This document shows positions 1 through 9,227 of a stretch of 64,000 nucleotides of DNA, piece after piece. Made by a program: the position numbers and the translations under genes. Below the pieces are notes generated by a model, which searched no databases, was not told the DNA's origin, and saw nothing but the letters and a program-made list of their open reading frames with translations. Source of the DNA: Pelagirhabdus alkalitolerans (lineage in GTDB: Bacteria; Bacillota; Bacilli; Bacillales; Amphibacillaceae). The stretch covers positions 411,202 through 475,201 of the forward strand of contig NZ_FMYI01000001.1 in assembly GCF_900096905.1 (NCBI RefSeq), given 5' to 3'. Each line of letters starts with the position of its first letter. The stretch's first letter is position 1.

Positions 1-2
1 TA

Positions 3-110
3 ATAGAAATGAATTTAACAAATGCGATAACTTTGATACGTTTGATAGAACTTTTTGGGGAATCGAGAGTGTATGTTAACACTGGCTTTGATTATCATAT
101 AAAATTATAA
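3..110 (+). CDS. Possible C-terminal end of a gene entering from the left edge
   Basis: One reading frame is open from the window edge to a TAA at 108-110 and gives about 35 residues ending in ...GFDYHIKL. The composition is protein-like (MNLTNAITLIRLIELFGESR...), but no family is recognised and the start lies outside the window or has been lost. It may equally be a decayed fragment, because the next 5 kb is full of pseudogenes. Confidence 0.25.
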   Translation: MEMNLTNAITLIRLIELFGESRVYVNTGFDYHIKL

Positions 111-521
111 ATAAGAAATCGAAAATCATATAACGGATTGATAAGATTAGATAACACTTCTCCACCTGTAAATGTAGCTTCACTTTCTTTCATGTTCTTT
201 CATGGAAAGTGTCAGACTTAATATCTCAATATTATCAATTCAATCTTCATAGTAAGTGTTTGCGTGTGCATAATCGCCTTTGATGCCATGTACTTTAATA
301 ATTCATTTTTTAACCTCTTAGCTAAATTTTGTGCTGATTAATCTAAATCGTATTTTACTATCTTCCATGTACTACTAATCAGCATGAAATTACTGTAATT
401 TATTGTTTTATACATAAAGCTCGATGTAATAACCCTATTTTGTTTTTAAATACATAGCGAGAACAGAAATGCTTAATCATATGAAAAAGTTAAAAATTAA
501 TAATAATATTTTCCCAAAACC

Positions 522-550
522 TTGACTTTATTAATTTCATAATTTATCCT
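522..550 (+). promoter_or_regulatory. Candidate SigA promoter for the secreted protein at 608
   Basis: TTGACT (522-527) and TATCCT (545-550) are separated by 17 bp, about 58 bp before the start codon. The rest of 111-600 is AT-rich and holds no gene that I can support. Confidence 0.45.
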
Positions 551-607
551 TTCATTTACATAATTAATCAATTATGTAACTTATTTACAAAATTTAGAGG
601 AGGATTT

Positions 608-1285
608 ATGTTATTAAGTATGTTTTTTAAAAAGTCATTTATCTCGTTTTTAGTTGTTATTCTATTTATTGGAGCAAGTTCACCATCGCATGTAAGTGCA
701 GAAATTAATGAATCTAATCCAACAGAAAGCGAACTATCACAGGAAACCATTAGCTTAGCCGATAATTATATAACAGTGACAAATAATCAATTTGTAATAG
801 ATAATGGGGATAAATTGGAAAATGAAATTGGTGAAAAAGAGTTTAATATTGTAAAAAATCTAGTAAAAGAAAATAATCAATTACTAAAAGAAAATTGGAG
901 TAACAATATAGAAAAAAAAGGAGATAAATTTACTGAATCGGTTCAAAATAAACAAAGTGGTCAATTTACTACTCAAGCTGTAGATACTTCTAAGTATATA
1001 GATATTGATTACACTTGGTGGGGAATGCAAATTTATTTTTCTTCATCAGCTGTTACTCATTTGAATGATTATCTTGCAATTCAAGGTTTTGTTGGTGGTT
1101 TAGGTGCTGCTAATGGAATACAAAGTTTTCTAGCTAGAAATGGACTAAGAGTAACTTCAAAAGCATTAGGACCTGTGGCACTTTACTCAGGCGCTATCAG
1201 TTGGGCTATGGGGAAAGTTGATAATGGCAATGGAGTTAAACTGAATTGCGTACTTTATGTGCCAGCTACTATTACAGCGGCATAG
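608..1285 (+). CDS. Small secreted protein with a WWG-containing hydrophobic C-terminal domain
   Basis: This is a 225-residue protein preceded by the strong site AGAGGAGG. Residues 1-31 form a signal peptide (FKK n-region, long hydrophobic core, HVSA cleavage site). A polar, Lys/Asn/Glu-rich propeptide-like stretch follows to about residue 130. The C-terminal part, about 95 residues, is hydrophobic and Gly/Ala-rich (IDIDYTWWGMQIYFSS..., GGLGAANGIQ, ending VLYVPATITAA). The layout resembles a group of secreted Firmicutes hypothetical proteins with a conserved YTWWG segment, some of which are discussed as bacteriocin-like. That likeness is from memory and no activity can be claimed. No immunity or export gene is adjacent, and a perfect hairpin terminator follows directly, so the gene is monocistronic. 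It is the only intact gene before the IS graveyard. Confidence 0.75.
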   Translation: MLLSMFFKKSFISFLVVILFIGASSPSHVSAEINESNPTESELSQETISLADNYITVTNNQFVIDNGDKLENEIGEKEFNIVKNLVKENNQLLKENWSNNIEKKGDKFTESVQNKQSGQFTTQAVDTSKYIDIDYTWWGMQIYFSSSAVTHLNDYLAIQGFVGGLGAANGIQSFLARNGLRVTSKALGPVALYSGAISWAMGKVDNGNGVKLNCVLYVPATITAA

Positions 1286-1342
1286 TTGATTTTTAAAATA
1301 AGTTGTAACTACCAATTAACCTTTGCTAAAATTATATAAATA

Positions 1343-1383
1343 ATCAAAACAAACATTCAAAAAGATTGAATGTTTGTTTTGAT
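1343..1383 (+). terminator. Rho-independent terminator after the secreted protein gene
   Basis: A perfect 18-bp stem (arms 1343-1360 and 1366-1383) has a 5-nt loop. The A/T-rich arms make it potentially bidirectional. Confidence 0.8.
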
Positions 1384-1434
1384 CTGTATAGAGTTAGCGA
1401 AGCTTAATTTAAAGGGATCTATAGGACAAAGTGG

Positions 1435-1825
1435 GACCACAGGTATCGAAACCAGTCGATTCAAGAGACAAGACCCTCAGGGAAAAGTGACGATCCAGCT
1501 TCGCAAATGACGGTATTTATGCTCTGATTGTAGCAAGACGTTCTATGAACGTTTACAAACGATCAACCGTTACCAAATAGCGCTGGCCACTGTACAAAAT
1601 GAGGCACTTATGTATGTGGTCAAAAGCTCATTTACGAGAGCAGCCCGCTGGACTGGTATAACAGTGACAAGACTCATACGCTCCTTTGATCGTTGATGTG
1701 GATACGATCAAAAATATCTGAACGCCTATGATACGAGTGGGGTCGATATCGTCATGATAGATCTTTCAAAGTGGTTTAAGAAAGCGGTGCGTGACGTAAT
1801 GGGAGACATTAATAAAAGGCTCTAA
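1435..1825 (+). pseudogene. Degenerate ISL3-family transposase, N-terminal half
   Basis: Broken frames translate to KVTIQLRK-stop-RYLCSDCSKTFYERLQTINRYQ, which is the zinc-ribbon start typical of ISL3 transposases (CxxC before a Tyr/Phe-rich segment). A helix-turn-helix-like part (TGITVTRLIRSFDR) and a piece of the DDE domain (GVDIVMIDLSKWFKKAVRDVMG) follow. In-frame stops and the missing C-terminus make it non-functional. It is interrupted by the antisense ISL3 fragment at 1864-2133. Confidence 0.7.
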
Positions 1826-1863
1826 GTCAAATGTTGAAGTGAGCTAACGCTCAGTCCTTATTT

Positions 1864-2133
1864 TTATACAATTCGGATATTCACATCTTTATATTGATGA
1901 TGCAATAGAACTTTTAATCGAAACCGAGCAAACCGCCCAAAACCAAAGGCATTACGCTTAATAACTTTAGTTTGGTTGTTAATGTCGTCGACATAGCCAT
2001 TATGTAGGTCAAAAGCGAAGCTATTTAAAATCTCTTTTTGCCAATTTTGAAAGGTTGAAATAGCTCTTTCAAATTCAACAACCCCTGACGCTTTGACAAG
2101 ATCATAAAACCTATCAAGACGTGCCCGCGGCAA
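1864..2133 (-). pseudogene. ISL3-family transposase, C-terminal fragment (antisense)
   Basis: About 89 residues remain, including FQNWQKEILNSFAFDLHNGYVDDINNQTKVIKRNAFGFGRFARFR. This is the conserved C-terminal signature of ISL3 transposases (usually NG..EG.NN.IKV.KR.A.GY..F..FR). The orientation is opposite to both flanking ISL3 pieces, so it comes from a separate insertion. The DDE catalytic part is absent. Confidence 0.7.
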
Positions 2134-2199
2134 GCGAGTAGTCGATCACTCATCACTTTACTATAAAAGCAACATGTTGGATTGTATCTTTACCCCAAC

Positions 2200-2535
2200 A
2201 TATATTTTAGAGCCGGATAAAAAGAGCCGGAGCCAGGTGAAACGGAGTAACAAACTGTTGTGGTAGTCTCATTACGACCTGAACGAAGAACAGAGGGAGA
2301 AGGTCGAAAGGCTTCTTCAGATTGATCCAAGGTCAAGAGAGGGATACCAGCTAAAAAACTGGGTGAAACGTTGGTTCAGAGAAAGTGATCATAAAACCGC
2401 AACGAAACAGATCGACCAATGTCTGAAAGAATTGAGGGCTTCCAAAATAGAAGGATTTAACAGGGTTCACAGAACCTTTACGTATTGGCGCCAAGAGATT
2501 CTTCAAGCCTTGAGGTTTAATCAAGGATTTTAGAG
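2200..2535 (+). pseudogene. ISL3-family transposase, second fragment on the plus strand
   Basis: The translation includes LNEEQREKVERLLQIDPRSREGYQLKNWVKRWF and IEGFNRVHRTFTYWRQEILQALRF. This is the region just before the C-terminal signature of ISL3 transposases. A stop lies upstream (LLW-stop-SHYDLNEEQ) and another ends it after NQGF. It could be the distal half of the element beginning at 1435, split by the antisense insertion. Confidence 0.6.
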
Positions 2536-2576
2536 CCTAATTAGTTCAACTTCACGCCACTGGGAAGCCGAGAGCA

Positions 2577-3534
2577 AACGTCATCAAGGTATATGAATTA
2601 ACCTCGTTCACTTCTGATAAATGGTTAAAACAACACAGCGAAAGTGGTTCCTTTGAAGAGAAAGATAAATGAACACCTGAACAAGAAGAGTTAATCAAAC
2701 TCAGAAAAGATAATCAAAATCTTGCGACTGAAAACGATACCTTAAAGCAAGTCACACTGATCATGGGACGAAAGTAGATGTGATTCGTCAAAAGCGTCAC
2801 AAATATTAGGTATCAGCAATGTGCTATTGTCTCAAACCCCAAAGAATACATACTATTATGAAGCTAAGAATAACGATGATAAACTTAATGAGCTTATCTT
2901 TGATACCTAGCAGAAAAGTCGTAAGATTTTTGGCCTACCGAAAATTTATGTTAAGCTCACAAAGAAAAATTGGAACGTCTCGCGACGGCGTATTGAACAT
3001 ATCATGAAAGAACAAGTCTTAGTATCAAAATACATTGTTGATCGATTTAAACCTATGAAACCATAAGTCAACGAATCTGAGATTGGAAATCTATTACGCT
3101 ATGAGTTTTATCAATCAGAAACACATAAAATAATGTTCAGTGACTTAGCCTGTATTCGTGTTGGGCATAGATGGCATTATATTTGAATTTAGGTCGATTT
3201 ATATAACCGTGAAATCATCGGCCATAGGATTTGATCATATAAGAATGCAACATTAGTTCATCGTGCGTTTGCATATGTCCAAGAAAATTTATATGAATTT
3301 GAAATGTTCCAAACAAATAGTGAAAGTGAATTTAAAATCATATTAATTGATGTAGCTCTTCACACATTCAATATAAAATGCCCTATGAGCTATAAAGGAT
3401 CCCCCCTCAATATCGCCGTAGCAGAAGATACATTCAACGTGACTAAGATTGAGTTTGTTGGGACTGTCCATTTTAATGATATGAAAAGTGTTTTGTTTTA
3501 CAGTTTTAATAGAAACTTTATTTTTCATCAACAC
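2577..3534 (+). pseudogene. Heavily decayed IS3-family (IS150-like) element: orfA and orfB remnants
   Basis: The orfA remnant at 2577-2778 reads VIKVYELTSFTSDKWLKQHSESGSF..., then a leucine-zipper-like end (ENDTLKQVTLIMGRK). The orfB remnant begins near 2780 (VIRQKRHKY) and continues with many stops and frame changes. It still shows parts of the rve integrase domain, such as NATLVHRAFAYVQENLYEFEMFQTNSESEF, where the usual HTDRGSQ/E-type motif has decayed, and PLNIAVAEDTFNVTKIEF near 3400-3460. The many stops indicate an old insertion. Its right end abuts the truncated helicase gene and probably caused that truncation. Confidence 0.75.
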
Positions 3535-3673
3535 TTACTCCTATTGAAAGACCAGAACTTATTGCTAACACAAACATGTATCCTGAACTAACATTATAAC
3601 TAAATTGTAAAACAACAAGTAAAAGGAATAAAATTAAACCAAAAATAAATAGAGGTCTTTTAATAATACCCAA
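3518..3673 (-). CDS. Possible tiny membrane protein with a TTG start
   Basis: AAAGGAG sits 8 nt before a TTG at 3673, and about 51 codons follow (GIIKRPLFIFGLILFLLLVVLQFS..., then a second hydrophobic part ending VSVDEK). Two transmembrane segments are plausible. It ends inside the decayed IS3 element, so it may be the stub of a longer gene. It is equally possible that it is not a gene. Confidence 0.3.
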   Translation of the reverse strand: MGIIKRPLFIFGLILFLLLVVLQFSYNVSSGYMFVLAISSGLSIGVSVDEK

Positions 3674-3735
3674 CACTATCACTCCTTTGTTCCAAAAAGC
3701 ATTTGTATTTATTCTCATTTTACAGAATATAGTAG

Positions 3736-5062
3736 TTTTTTTCAAATGATTCTTTTTTAAAAAATGTCCTTGACAAAGGCTACAATTCACCCCAAACATA
3801 TGAAGATTTTGTTTTAATATTAAAGAATTATGAAAAAAGTATAAGCACATTAAACTATGGTGTTTGGCTCGATGATGACAACGCCATCTCACTTCCTTCA
3901 AGTTCTTATAGTGACAAGGTTCTTGATTACGCAAGTAAACATATTAAAAAAGACAGTCAGCAAGTCTTTCTTATACAAGTCGAAGCCGGTACAGGGAAAA
4001 GTGTTGTCTTAAGTTCACTATTTAATACGCTACAAGACTATGATAAAGACAGAAGTTCAACGCTACATAACACGAATAACTATCTGTTAGTTAATTATGG
4101 TGAAATGATCAAAACTTATGAAAGTATTGCGAGTAGTTTACCTAACTTAAAGAAGAAAAACTTTTTAAAGCCTACATCATTTATAAACCAAATAGACAGC
4201 GGAAAAATTGAGAAAGCTGATGTTTTGTTAATTGATGAAGCGCACTTATTATTAAGTAAAGAAGATGCTTATAACAATTTCAATTACAAAAACTAATTAG
4301 AAGAGATCATTAAACGGAGTAAAATAACGATTGTCATATTTGACCCTAAACAAGTCCTTAAGTTAAAAAGCTATTGGGATGAAAATATGATCAAAGACAT
4401 TACCAGTCAATATCAAACGACTGACTTCTATTTAGATGATCAATTTCGGATACAAGCTGATGACCGAGTCCCAAACTGGATCGATGCCTTTATTGATAAT
4501 CATTTATTGCCGATTCCTAACAATTTAGAGAACTTTGAGTTTAAGATATTTAATAACAGTCAAGACATCAAACAGGCTATATTCAAGAAAAATGAAACTG
4601 TTGGCCTATCAAGGCTAGTCTCAACATTTGATTACACTCATAAAAAAGACGGGAATAGTTACATTGTAGATGAAGGTGGGATTGATCTACCTTGGAACCA
4701 TACGGATGCTAAAAAAACGTGGGCAGAGGAAGCCTCTACTGTTAATGAGGTTGGATCGATCTATACAGTTCAAGGCTTCGACTTAAACTATGTAGGGGTC
4801 ATCATTGGCCCTTCGATTAGCTATGATGATGAAAGAGATCAACTCATCATCAGGCCTGAAGAATATAAAGATACAGAAGCCTACAGAAAAAGAAAAGATT
4901 TAACCGAAGATGAAAATGAGCAATTAAAATTAAACATTATCTTAAATTCTCTCAATGTTTTAATGTAACGTGGAATTCATGGATTATATATCTACGCAAC
5001 AGATCCTAAACTCAGATCTAAATTACTAGAGTTACAAGAGGAGGGACGACATGAGCGAATTT
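3736..5062 (+). pseudogene. DUF2075 family DNA/RNA helicase-like ATPase, broken
   Basis: One frame carries a P-loop ATPase: Walker A as VEAGTGKSVV near 3985-4010, Walker B as ADVLLIDEAHLL near 4215-4255, and motifs of the DUF2075 superfamily 1-like helicase (IYTVQGFDLNYVGVIIGP, then RGIHGLYIYATDP). It has no start codon: the 5' part, which in many relatives carries an extra N-terminal domain, is lost near the IS3 remnant. An in-frame TAA at 4294-4296 (probably from CAA) and another at 4966-4968, just before RGIHGLY, interrupt it. The frame would end inside the next gene (overlap to 5062). DUF2075 genes often neighbour a MazG-like gene in Bacilli, which fits here. The pair may have had a defence or nucleic-acid surveillance role, but that is inference. 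Confidence 0.8.
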
Positions 5063-5389
5063 GAAACGCTAATGGATCAGATTAATCAGTTCAGAGAAGA
5101 AAGGGATTGGCTACAATTTCATAACCCTAAAGATCTTGCTCTCTCTCTAAATTTAGAGGCAGCCGAACTCTTAGAAAACTTCCAATGGAAATCGAGTGAA
5201 GAAGCCATTGATACCCAATTACCTGAAATTAAGGATGAACTTGCTGATGTCATGGTCTATGCATTAATGTTTTGTTCAGATTTAGATATAGACCCCGAAC
5301 AAATTATTAAGGCTAAGCTTGAAAAAAATCAAGAAAAATATCCTATTGAAAAAGCCAAGGGTAATAAAAAGAAATATCATCACCTATAA
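5051..5389 (+). CDS. MazG-like nucleotide pyrophosphohydrolase
   Basis: This 112-residue all-alpha protein of the MazG/dCTPase (RS21-C6-like) group hydrolyses NTPs or dNTPs to monophosphate and PPi. The Mg-binding residues are visible: LEAAELLENF (the ExxE half) and EIKDELADVMVYAL (the ExxD half), about 30 residues apart, as in the family. The C-terminal KYPIEKAKGNKKKY is also typical. The ribosome site GAGGAGGGACGAC lies inside the end of the upstream helicase frame, so the two genes were translationally coupled. This gene is intact although its partner is dead. It is followed by a strong terminator. The exact substrate (dCTP, dUTP or a modified nucleotide) cannot be read from sequence. Confidence 0.85.
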   Translation: MSEFETLMDQINQFREERDWLQFHNPKDLALSLNLEAAELLENFQWKSSEEAIDTQLPEIKDELADVMVYALMFCSDLDIDPEQIIKAKLEKNQEKYPIEKAKGNKKKYHHL

Positions 5390-5426
5390 GCTTGATCAAT
5401 GACAATTCTTATATACAACGTTTTAA

Positions 5427-5478
5427 ATGACACAACCAGTATCTTTTGTATGGATAATAAAGATACCGGTTGTGTCAT
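5427..5478 (+). terminator. Terminator after the MazG-like gene
   Basis: A 19-bp stem (5427-5445 with 5460-5478, one mismatch) has a 14-nt loop and is followed by TCTTTT. Confidence 0.8.
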
Positions 5479-5699
5479 TCTTTTGATCTTAAAATGTTTT
5501 ATAGTCAAAATCACAGATATAAAAAGGGTTTTTTGCTTTTTTGTTTAATATTAAAAATATAGCAAGGAAAGTTTTTATGAGATAAATAATTGTATGGTTA
5601 TGGATTTTTGATCAGTATTTACACTCGTTCAGTAACATGATAATCTTTCAAGGCTCCATTATTATACTGATTAATAATTTTTAAAAAGGAAGGCTAGAG

Positions 5700-5879
5700 A
5701 TGCCAAAACAAATAATGTACGTATTTATTTTGACTTTCCTAATTATTCTTTTTATCTTTTTCTACAATGTAATTACGTTAGATTTCTACATTATATTAAG
5801 GACTCTAATGACTTCACTTTTACTTTCTATAATTATTTCAACAGTCCTATTCCTGCTGTTAAGATTACTACAGAAGTAG
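5700..5879 (+). CDS. 59-residue membrane protein with two hydrophobic helices
   Basis: ATG at 5700 follows a good site (AAGGAAGG, 7-nt spacing). The product is MPKQIMYVFILTFLIILFIF..., which forms helix one, a short NVITLDFYIILRTL linker and helix two, and it ends LLRLLQK. The topology and the F-N-x2-T-L-D-F centre recall LapA/DUF1049-type small membrane proteins, but the similarity is weak. It is below common length cut-offs and would be missed by most gene callers. No operon partner is apparent. Confidence 0.55.
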   Translation: MPKQIMYVFILTFLIILFIFFYNVITLDFYIILRTLMTSLLLSIIISTVLFLLLRLLQK

Positions 5880-5948
5880 CATTAGAAGACAAGTCATGAC
5901 ATTGTAAAATCATAATTTAAGAGTCACTATTTTATTAAATCCTACTAA

Positions 5949-7394
5949 TTACCACCCTACACCTAATTGCTCAATCAATTGCCCTACATGCAACAATTCA
6001 ACGTCTTGATAAGCTTTACCAATAATCGTCACACCTATTGGCTCACCTGTTTCACGTTTAAACCCAGGTAATGTTAGGGCTGGATAGCCGGATGTCGCAT
6101 ACAGTGACGTGGCGTAATTGCTCAACGTGATGAGAAAATCAACCGATTGAAAGGCTTCGTCAAGCGCATCCTTGGTGATGGATCGGTTTTTTTCAATCAA
6201 CTGCTGAATCGTTTCTTCTGAAAAATCATGTCGTATCGATTTTTCAATTAAATCTTGTCCATAAGGAACACGATCTTTAGGGTCTTGTTCATTAAATTTG
6301 AACACGTCTTCTAGTGTGATCGGTTGATCCGTTCGTTTGAAAAACTCACGCACACCTTCACCGAACTGATAAATAAGCACATCGAAAAAGTTGACGTTGT
6401 GCGCTTCTTCATTTAACGTGACGTGTTCACAGCTTGCCCCCGCTTCTTTTAACCCATCAGTAAACGTGCGAATGACGGAAGCATCTTCTTCTCGATAGGT
6501 ACCCGTAATCGCTTGATCTGTCAGTTCACCAAATGTATACGCATCTAACGGCTTGCTAAAATCATCTAAACGCCCCTCAATCGGTGCCATCGCTTTAAAT
6601 AAGTAATAGCAATCCTTAACTGTATTCGCCATAGGCCCTGCTGTGTCATGCGCTTTTGCGATTGGAATAATTCCATCTTGAGACACGGTCGTTAACGTCG
6701 GCTTTAAACCAACGACGCCATTTTGGCTGGCGGGATAAATAATTGAACCGGCTGTTTCTGTCCCAATCGCGACAGGACTCATGTGTTCAGCGACAGCTAC
6801 TGCACTACCAGAGCTTGATCCTCCCACATCAAATGGCCCAAAGGGATTTTTCGTTTGACCACCTATTGCTGAATAACCATTAGCACTGTCTGTCGTCATA
6901 AAGTTTGCCCATTCAGACAGGTTCGTTTTCCCTAAAATGAGGGCACCCTTTTCTTTTAACGCTTGAATAATTTCAGCATCTTCTTTACTATAAAAATCTT
7001 TTAAAATAGCAGCCCCTGCTGTTGTCGGCATATTCACGGTTTGAATATTATCTTTAATCAGGACAGGAAGACCGTACAACGGATCATGCTTTTCGTTATA
7101 AACACAAGCGGCCGCTTCTTCAATGATTGATTCATTTAATGTGATCACGGCTTGAGTGCCTCTCGTGTCGAGCACACGATTATAAAAAGCTTTCGCAATA
7201 TCTGCATAGGTCGCTTGATTCGTTTTCACAAGGGCTTGTAATCCTTCACTATCACTCGATAGAATCCGGTCCATAAGTTCAGAGTCAACCTCTTGTCTTT
7301 CCGCTTTTAAACGTACTTTATAACTTGATGTCGGTGGCTTTTTAAATTGTTTCATTTTTTGATTCTTTAAATAAGCATCACTATTAAATGTCAT
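5949..7394 (-). CDS. Amidase-signature family amidohydrolase
   Basis: The ATG at 7394 is chosen because GAAGGA precedes it by 9 nt; a longer frame starting upstream lacks a ribosome site. The product is 481 residues. The amidase signature is complete: the catalytic Lys is in VLIKDNIQT, the central GGSSSGSAVAVA motif contains the cis-Ser, and GTETAGSIIYPAS contains the nucleophilic Ser. It lacks a signal peptide, so it is cytoplasmic. Relatives hydrolyse amides, or are annotated as GatA-like although not part of GatCAB; the C-terminal GYPALTLPGFKRETGEPIGVTIIGKAYQD is typical of the free-standing amidases. No gatB or gatC is adjacent, so a GatA role is unlikely. The substrate is unknown. Confidence 0.85.
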   Translation of the reverse strand: MTFNSDAYLKNQKMKQFKKPPTSSYKVRLKAERQEVDSELMDRILSSDSEGLQALVKTNQATYADIAKAFYNRVLDTRGTQAVITLNESIIEEAAACVYNEKHDPLYGLPVLIKDNIQTVNMPTTAGAAILKDFYSKEDAEIIQALKEKGALILGKTNLSEWANFMTTDSANGYSAIGGQTKNPFGPFDVGGSSSGSAVAVAEHMSPVAIGTETAGSIIYPASQNGVVGLKPTLTTVSQDGIIPIAKAHDTAGPMANTVKDCYYLFKAMAPIEGRLDDFSKPLDAYTFGELTDQAITGTYREEDASVIRTFTDGLKEAGASCEHVTLNEEAHNVNFFDVLIYQFGEGVREFFKRTDQPITLEDVFKFNEQDPKDRVPYGQDLIEKSIRHDFSEETIQQLIEKNRSITKDALDEAFQSVDFLITLSNYATSLYATSGYPALTLPGFKRETGEPIGVTIIGKAYQDVELLHVGQLIEQLGVGW

Positions 7395-7477
7395 ACGGTC
7401 ACATCCTTCGTCAGTTATTATAGATAAGCATAACACGTCCAGTTAAGAATGGGGATCATTTCGTTTTAACGCAAAAA

Positions 7478-7509
7478 AGAACCACCAATGACGCATCACT
7501 GGCGGTTCT
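7478..7509 (-). terminator. Terminator of the transhydrogenase operon
   Basis: A 14-bp stem (7478-7491 with 7496-7509, one mismatch) is followed on the minus strand by TCTTTTTTG. It separates pntB from the downstream amidase gene. Confidence 0.8.
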
Positions 7510-7527
7510 GATCCATTTACATAATCA

Positions 7528-8931
7528 TTAATCTTTAAATTCTGCGACCAATCCTTGTGTCGATTGTTTCGCATCCCCAAAAAGCATGCGCGTATTGTCA
7601 TTAAAGAATAACGGGTTATCAATACCAGCAAAGCCTGGATTGAGTGAACGTTTCATGACAATGACCGTTTGCGCTTTATCAACATCAATCACGGGCATCC
7701 CGTAGATTGGCGATGTTTCATCTGTTCGCGCTGCCGGATTAACAACATCATTCGCCCCGATCACGATCACGACATCCACCGTTTCGATCGTTGGATTGAC
7801 ATCATCCATCTCTTTCAATTGTTCATACGGCACATTCGCCTCAGCTAATAACACGTTCATATGACCTGGCATACGACCCGCGACTGGGTGGACAGCAAAG
7901 TTAACCTCTGTTCCATTTGCTTCAAGTTGATCGGCCAACTCTTGAATCGCGTGCTGAGCTTGAGCAACAGCCATTCCGTAGCCAGGTACAATTAACACAT
8001 TGCTCGCCGCTTCTAACATTAAATAAGCATCATCAACAGCGACAGGATTGGCTTCACCTTGGAAACCACCACCTGACTGTGATTTACCGGATCCAAACCC
8101 ACTAAAGAGGACATTCGATAATTTCCGGTTCATCGATTTACACATAATATTCGTCAAAATAATACCACTTGAACCAACAAGTGCACCGGCAACGATCAAC
8201 ACATTGTTCGTTATAACAAAACCAGCAGCACAAGCTGCCATCCCACTAAATGAGTTTAATAATGAAATGACAACGGGCATGTCGCCTCCACCAATTGGAA
8301 TGACGAAAGAGATCCCTAATAGACAAGCCAGTATAATCGTTGCAATCACTAACGTATAGGAATCAATGTTCACCGTTTCACGTAACGGTGCAAATAAAAT
8401 GGCTGCACCGACCAGTAGCGCAACTAATAAAAGGTTAACAAATTGTTGTCCTGGATATTGAATCGGTTTACTCGGTAGCTTCTCAGACAACTTACCCCAA
8501 GCAACGATCGAACCGGTAAATGTCGCCCCACCAATTAAGATCGTCACAATCACAATCAAAAGCGATAAAACGGAAACATCCATAAATTCACCTGTTGTCG
8601 TGTAGCGATGATACTCAGACCACGCGACGAGCAAACTTGCCGCACCACCAAACCCATTAAATAGAGCTACCATCTCTGGCATAGCGGTCATCGCGACTAA
8701 ACGTGCTGCCATAGCACCAACAAGTGCACCAGCGATCATCCCAAGTGCGATCCATTGCCATTCTAAAACGTCATGACTGACAAGGGCTGAGACAATCGCA
8801 ATCAGCATCCCTAAAGCCGAAAGCATATTACCTTGTCTTGCTTGTTTAGCATTCCCTAACATTTTTAAACCAAAAATAAATAAGATTGCGGATAACACAT
8901 ATAACATTTGAACAGCTGTTTCTTCAATCAT
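7528..8931 (-). CDS. pntB: NAD(P) transhydrogenase subunit beta
   Basis: This 467-residue protein is the membrane plus NADP(H)-binding subunit of the proton-pumping transhydrogenase, which makes NADPH from NADH using the proton gradient. The first about 260 residues form eight or nine helices (for example IFGLKMLGNAKQARQGN, PVVISLLNSFSGMAACAAGF). The C-terminal dIII domain has the NADP-binding motifs VPGYGMAVAQAQHAI, HPVAGRMPGHMNVLLAEANVPY, VIVIGANDVVNPAA and MKRSLNPGFAGIDNPLF. Its ATG overlaps the pntAB stop by 4 nt, so translation is coupled. Splitting the enzyme over three genes is the usual arrangement in this group. Confidence 0.97.
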   Translation of the reverse strand: MIEETAVQMLYVLSAILFIFGLKMLGNAKQARQGNMLSALGMLIAIVSALVSHDVLEWQWIALGMIAGALVGAMAARLVAMTAMPEMVALFNGFGGAASLLVAWSEYHRYTTTGEFMDVSVLSLLIVIVTILIGGATFTGSIVAWGKLSEKLPSKPIQYPGQQFVNLLLVALLVGAAILFAPLRETVNIDSYTLVIATIILACLLGISFVIPIGGGDMPVVISLLNSFSGMAACAAGFVITNNVLIVAGALVGSSGIILTNIMCKSMNRKLSNVLFSGFGSGKSQSGGGFQGEANPVAVDDAYLMLEAASNVLIVPGYGMAVAQAQHAIQELADQLEANGTEVNFAVHPVAGRMPGHMNVLLAEANVPYEQLKEMDDVNPTIETVDVVIVIGANDVVNPAARTDETSPIYGMPVIDVDKAQTVIVMKRSLNPGFAGIDNPLFFNDNTRMLFGDAKQSTQGLVAEFKD

Positions 8932-9227
8932 TGCGAGTCCTCCTTACTTCCGAACATGGATAACATACGATCTGTTACCATATAGCCTCCAACGACATTT
9001 ATCGTCGCAAAGAACACCGCAAGTGTACCGAGTACAATTCTTACGCCTTCACCACCTGCAACAAACGTACCTGCCAAGCTCAAAATTGCACCGACCACGG
9101 TAATACCAGAAATGGCATTTGAACCTGACATAAGTGGTGTATGTAACTGTGCCGGCACTTTAGAAATTAATTCAAATCCTAAAAACGAAGCTAAAATTAA
9201 TACAAATACTAACATCATGCCCATCAT
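8928..9227 (-). CDS. pntAB: NAD(P) transhydrogenase subunit alpha, part 2 (membrane anchor)
   Basis: The product is 99 residues with three or four transmembrane helices. TPLMSGSNAISGITVVGAI and NVVGGYMVTDRMLSMF are the conserved membrane segments of the alpha subunit. The ribosome site is GGAGGTAA before ATGATG. It overlaps pntAA by 4 nt (9224-9227) and pntB by 4 nt. In enterobacteria this domain is fused to the NAD-binding part; here it is separate. Confidence 0.95.
   Translation of the reverse strand: MMGMMLVFVLILASFLGFELISKVPAQLHTPLMSGSNAISGITVVGAILSLAGTFVAGGEGVRIVLGTLAVFFATINVVGGYMVTDRMLSMFGSKEDSQ

Noticed and set aside
3518..3934. 138-codon minus-strand frame across the helicase remnant
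   Set aside because: Its first half is antisense to the DUF2075 frame. Only the last about 51 codons have a ribosome site, and these are listed separately with low confidence.
5949..7394. GatA subunit of the tRNA-dependent amidotransferase
   Set aside because: No gatB or gatC neighbour is present, and the C-terminal sequence fits free-standing amidases better.
7917..8359. Plus-strand frames opposite pntB
   Set aside because: They are shadows of a well-conserved transhydrogenase gene on the other strand.
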